DNA from: Planctomycetota bacterium
Lineage (GTDB): Bacteria; Planctomycetota; PLA2; JAEUHO01
Length of the DNA stretch: 64,000 nucleotides
Direction of reading: 5' to 3'
NCBI GenBank assembly: GCA_029259775.1
Contig: JAJDEN010000008.1
Coordinates: forward strand, 1-64,000
A program made the position numbers and the translations under genes. The notes under the pieces were generated by a model. It searched no databases. It was not told the origin of the DNA and saw nothing but the letters and a program-made list of their open reading frames with translations. Shown here piece after piece: positions 63,514-64,000 of the stretch. How positions within the stretch are numbered: the stretch's first letter is position 1; every line of letters starts with the position of its first letter.

Positions 63514-64000
63514 TGGGCCGCCCGCGCCTGCTCGCTTCCCTCGCCCTCGTCGTGGTGACGCTCTTCGCCCATGGCTCCAGCCTCAGCGGCGGGTTCGTCT
63601 ACGACGACCACCGCTTCATCGAGCACAACAAGTCCATTCGCTCCGTGCCGATCGTGAGCGCGTTCTCGGACCCCACGACCGCGTCGCATGAGGAGGGCAT
63701 CCAGGCGGACATCTACCGCCCGCTGCGGACGATCCTCTTCTCGCTCGAGTACCAACTCTTCGCGCGTGAGGGTGCCGACGGCACGATCGACTTCCATCCG
63801 CGCTGGTGGCATCTCCTCAGCGTCCTGCTGCATGCGCTCAACGCCGTGTTGGTGCTGCGCGTCCTGCTGCCCCTGCTGCGCGGCGCGCTGCTGCCCGCGG
63901 CGCTCGGGGCGGCCGTCTTCGCGGTGCATCCGATCACGAGCGAGAGCGTCTCCTGGCTCTCGTCGCAGGGCGATCTGCTGGCGATGACGTTCCTGCTCTG
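63513..64000 (+). CDS. TMTC/PMT-like membrane glycosyltransferase (partial, cut by window end)
   Basis: The first 162 residues are inside the window. Begins MGRPRLLASLALVVVTLFAH, then the luminal-loop motif FVYDDHRFIEHN, IYRPLRTILFSLEYQ, WWHLLSVLLHALNAVLVLRV and VFAVHPITSESVSWLSSQGD. These are the hallmarks of polytopic protein O-mannosyltransferase-like enzymes with TPR domains (TMTC type), whose TPR part would lie beyond the window. It is coupled to the GT9 gene, so all four genes here are likely one operon. Confidence 0.82.
   Translation, partial: MGRPRLLASLALVVVTLFAHGSSLSGGFVYDDHRFIEHNKSIRSVPIVSAFSDPTTASHEEGIQADIYRPLRTILFSLEYQLFAREGADGTIDFHPRWWHLLSVLLHALNAVLVLRVLLPLLRGALLPAALGAAVFAVHPITSESVSWLSSQGDLLAMTFLL

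Overview
The window is 64 kb of GC-rich, densely coded DNA from a Gram-negative, didermic bacterium. It encodes a Kdo transferase (waaA), a signal peptidase II, many lipoproteins, a secretin and type IV pilus/type II secretion parts. The mixture of multidomain lipoproteins with Ig-like and carboxypeptidase-regulatory-like domains, a pseudopilin, sigma-54, a long N-terminally extended RNase E/G and a 188-aa protein that resembles a planctomycete family I recall points to the Planctomycetota. This taxonomic call is an inference from gene content, not from a marker tree. No tRNA, rRNA, CRISPR array or insertion sequence was found.

Layout. 0-11 kb: uvrB; a minus-strand sugar cluster (RmlC-like epimerase, split transketolase, glycosyltransferase); uvrC; transaldolase; a Xer recombinase; then a TraR/DksA-like protein, lspA and pyrD joined by 4-base stop/start overlaps. 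11-18 kb: secA, waaA, and a convergent 884-aa exported carboxypeptidase-regulatory-like protein. 18-20 kb: three small paralogous lipoproteins on the minus strand, the last one behind a near-perfect sigma-54 promoter. 20-28 kb: metK, a pseudopilin, an exported protein of unknown function, dnaE and a HEAT-repeat lipoprotein, with a repeat-filled 650-bp gap at 23.2-23.8 kb. 28-37 kb: dnaX-recR, then rpoN-truA-hpf-ptsN-ptsH-ptsI, a nitrogen-PTS-like regulatory chain with no sugar permease in the window. 37-51 kb: pilM, pilN, a pilO-pilP-like fusion and the secretin pilQ, then RNase E/G, rplU, rpmA, obg, pilT, a 1.15-kb repeat-rich gene-free stretch, and a GspC-like HR/PDZ protein. 51-54 kb: coaX and pyrC. 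54-60 kb: two very large lipoproteins. 60-64 kb: two radical SAM/SPASM proteins, a GT9 glycosyltransferase and a TMTC/PMT-like membrane glycosyltransferase cut by the window end, translationally coupled.

The most unusual features are non-coding or low-complexity. A GACACS hexanucleotide repeat occurs at several loci and in different reading frames: a DT-rich insert inside RNase E/G, a TP/AP linker in DnaX, a short DT tract at a protein C-terminus, and a gap between genes. There is a family of GTAGGGGCGRCC-type palindromic intergenic repeats, a roughly 187-bp direct repeat downstream of pilT, and a 24-nt dyad repeat in three copies upstream of a large lipoprotein. Candidate new biology is the three-lipoprotein family with its sigma-54 promoter, and the radical SAM/glycosyltransferase operon at the right end.
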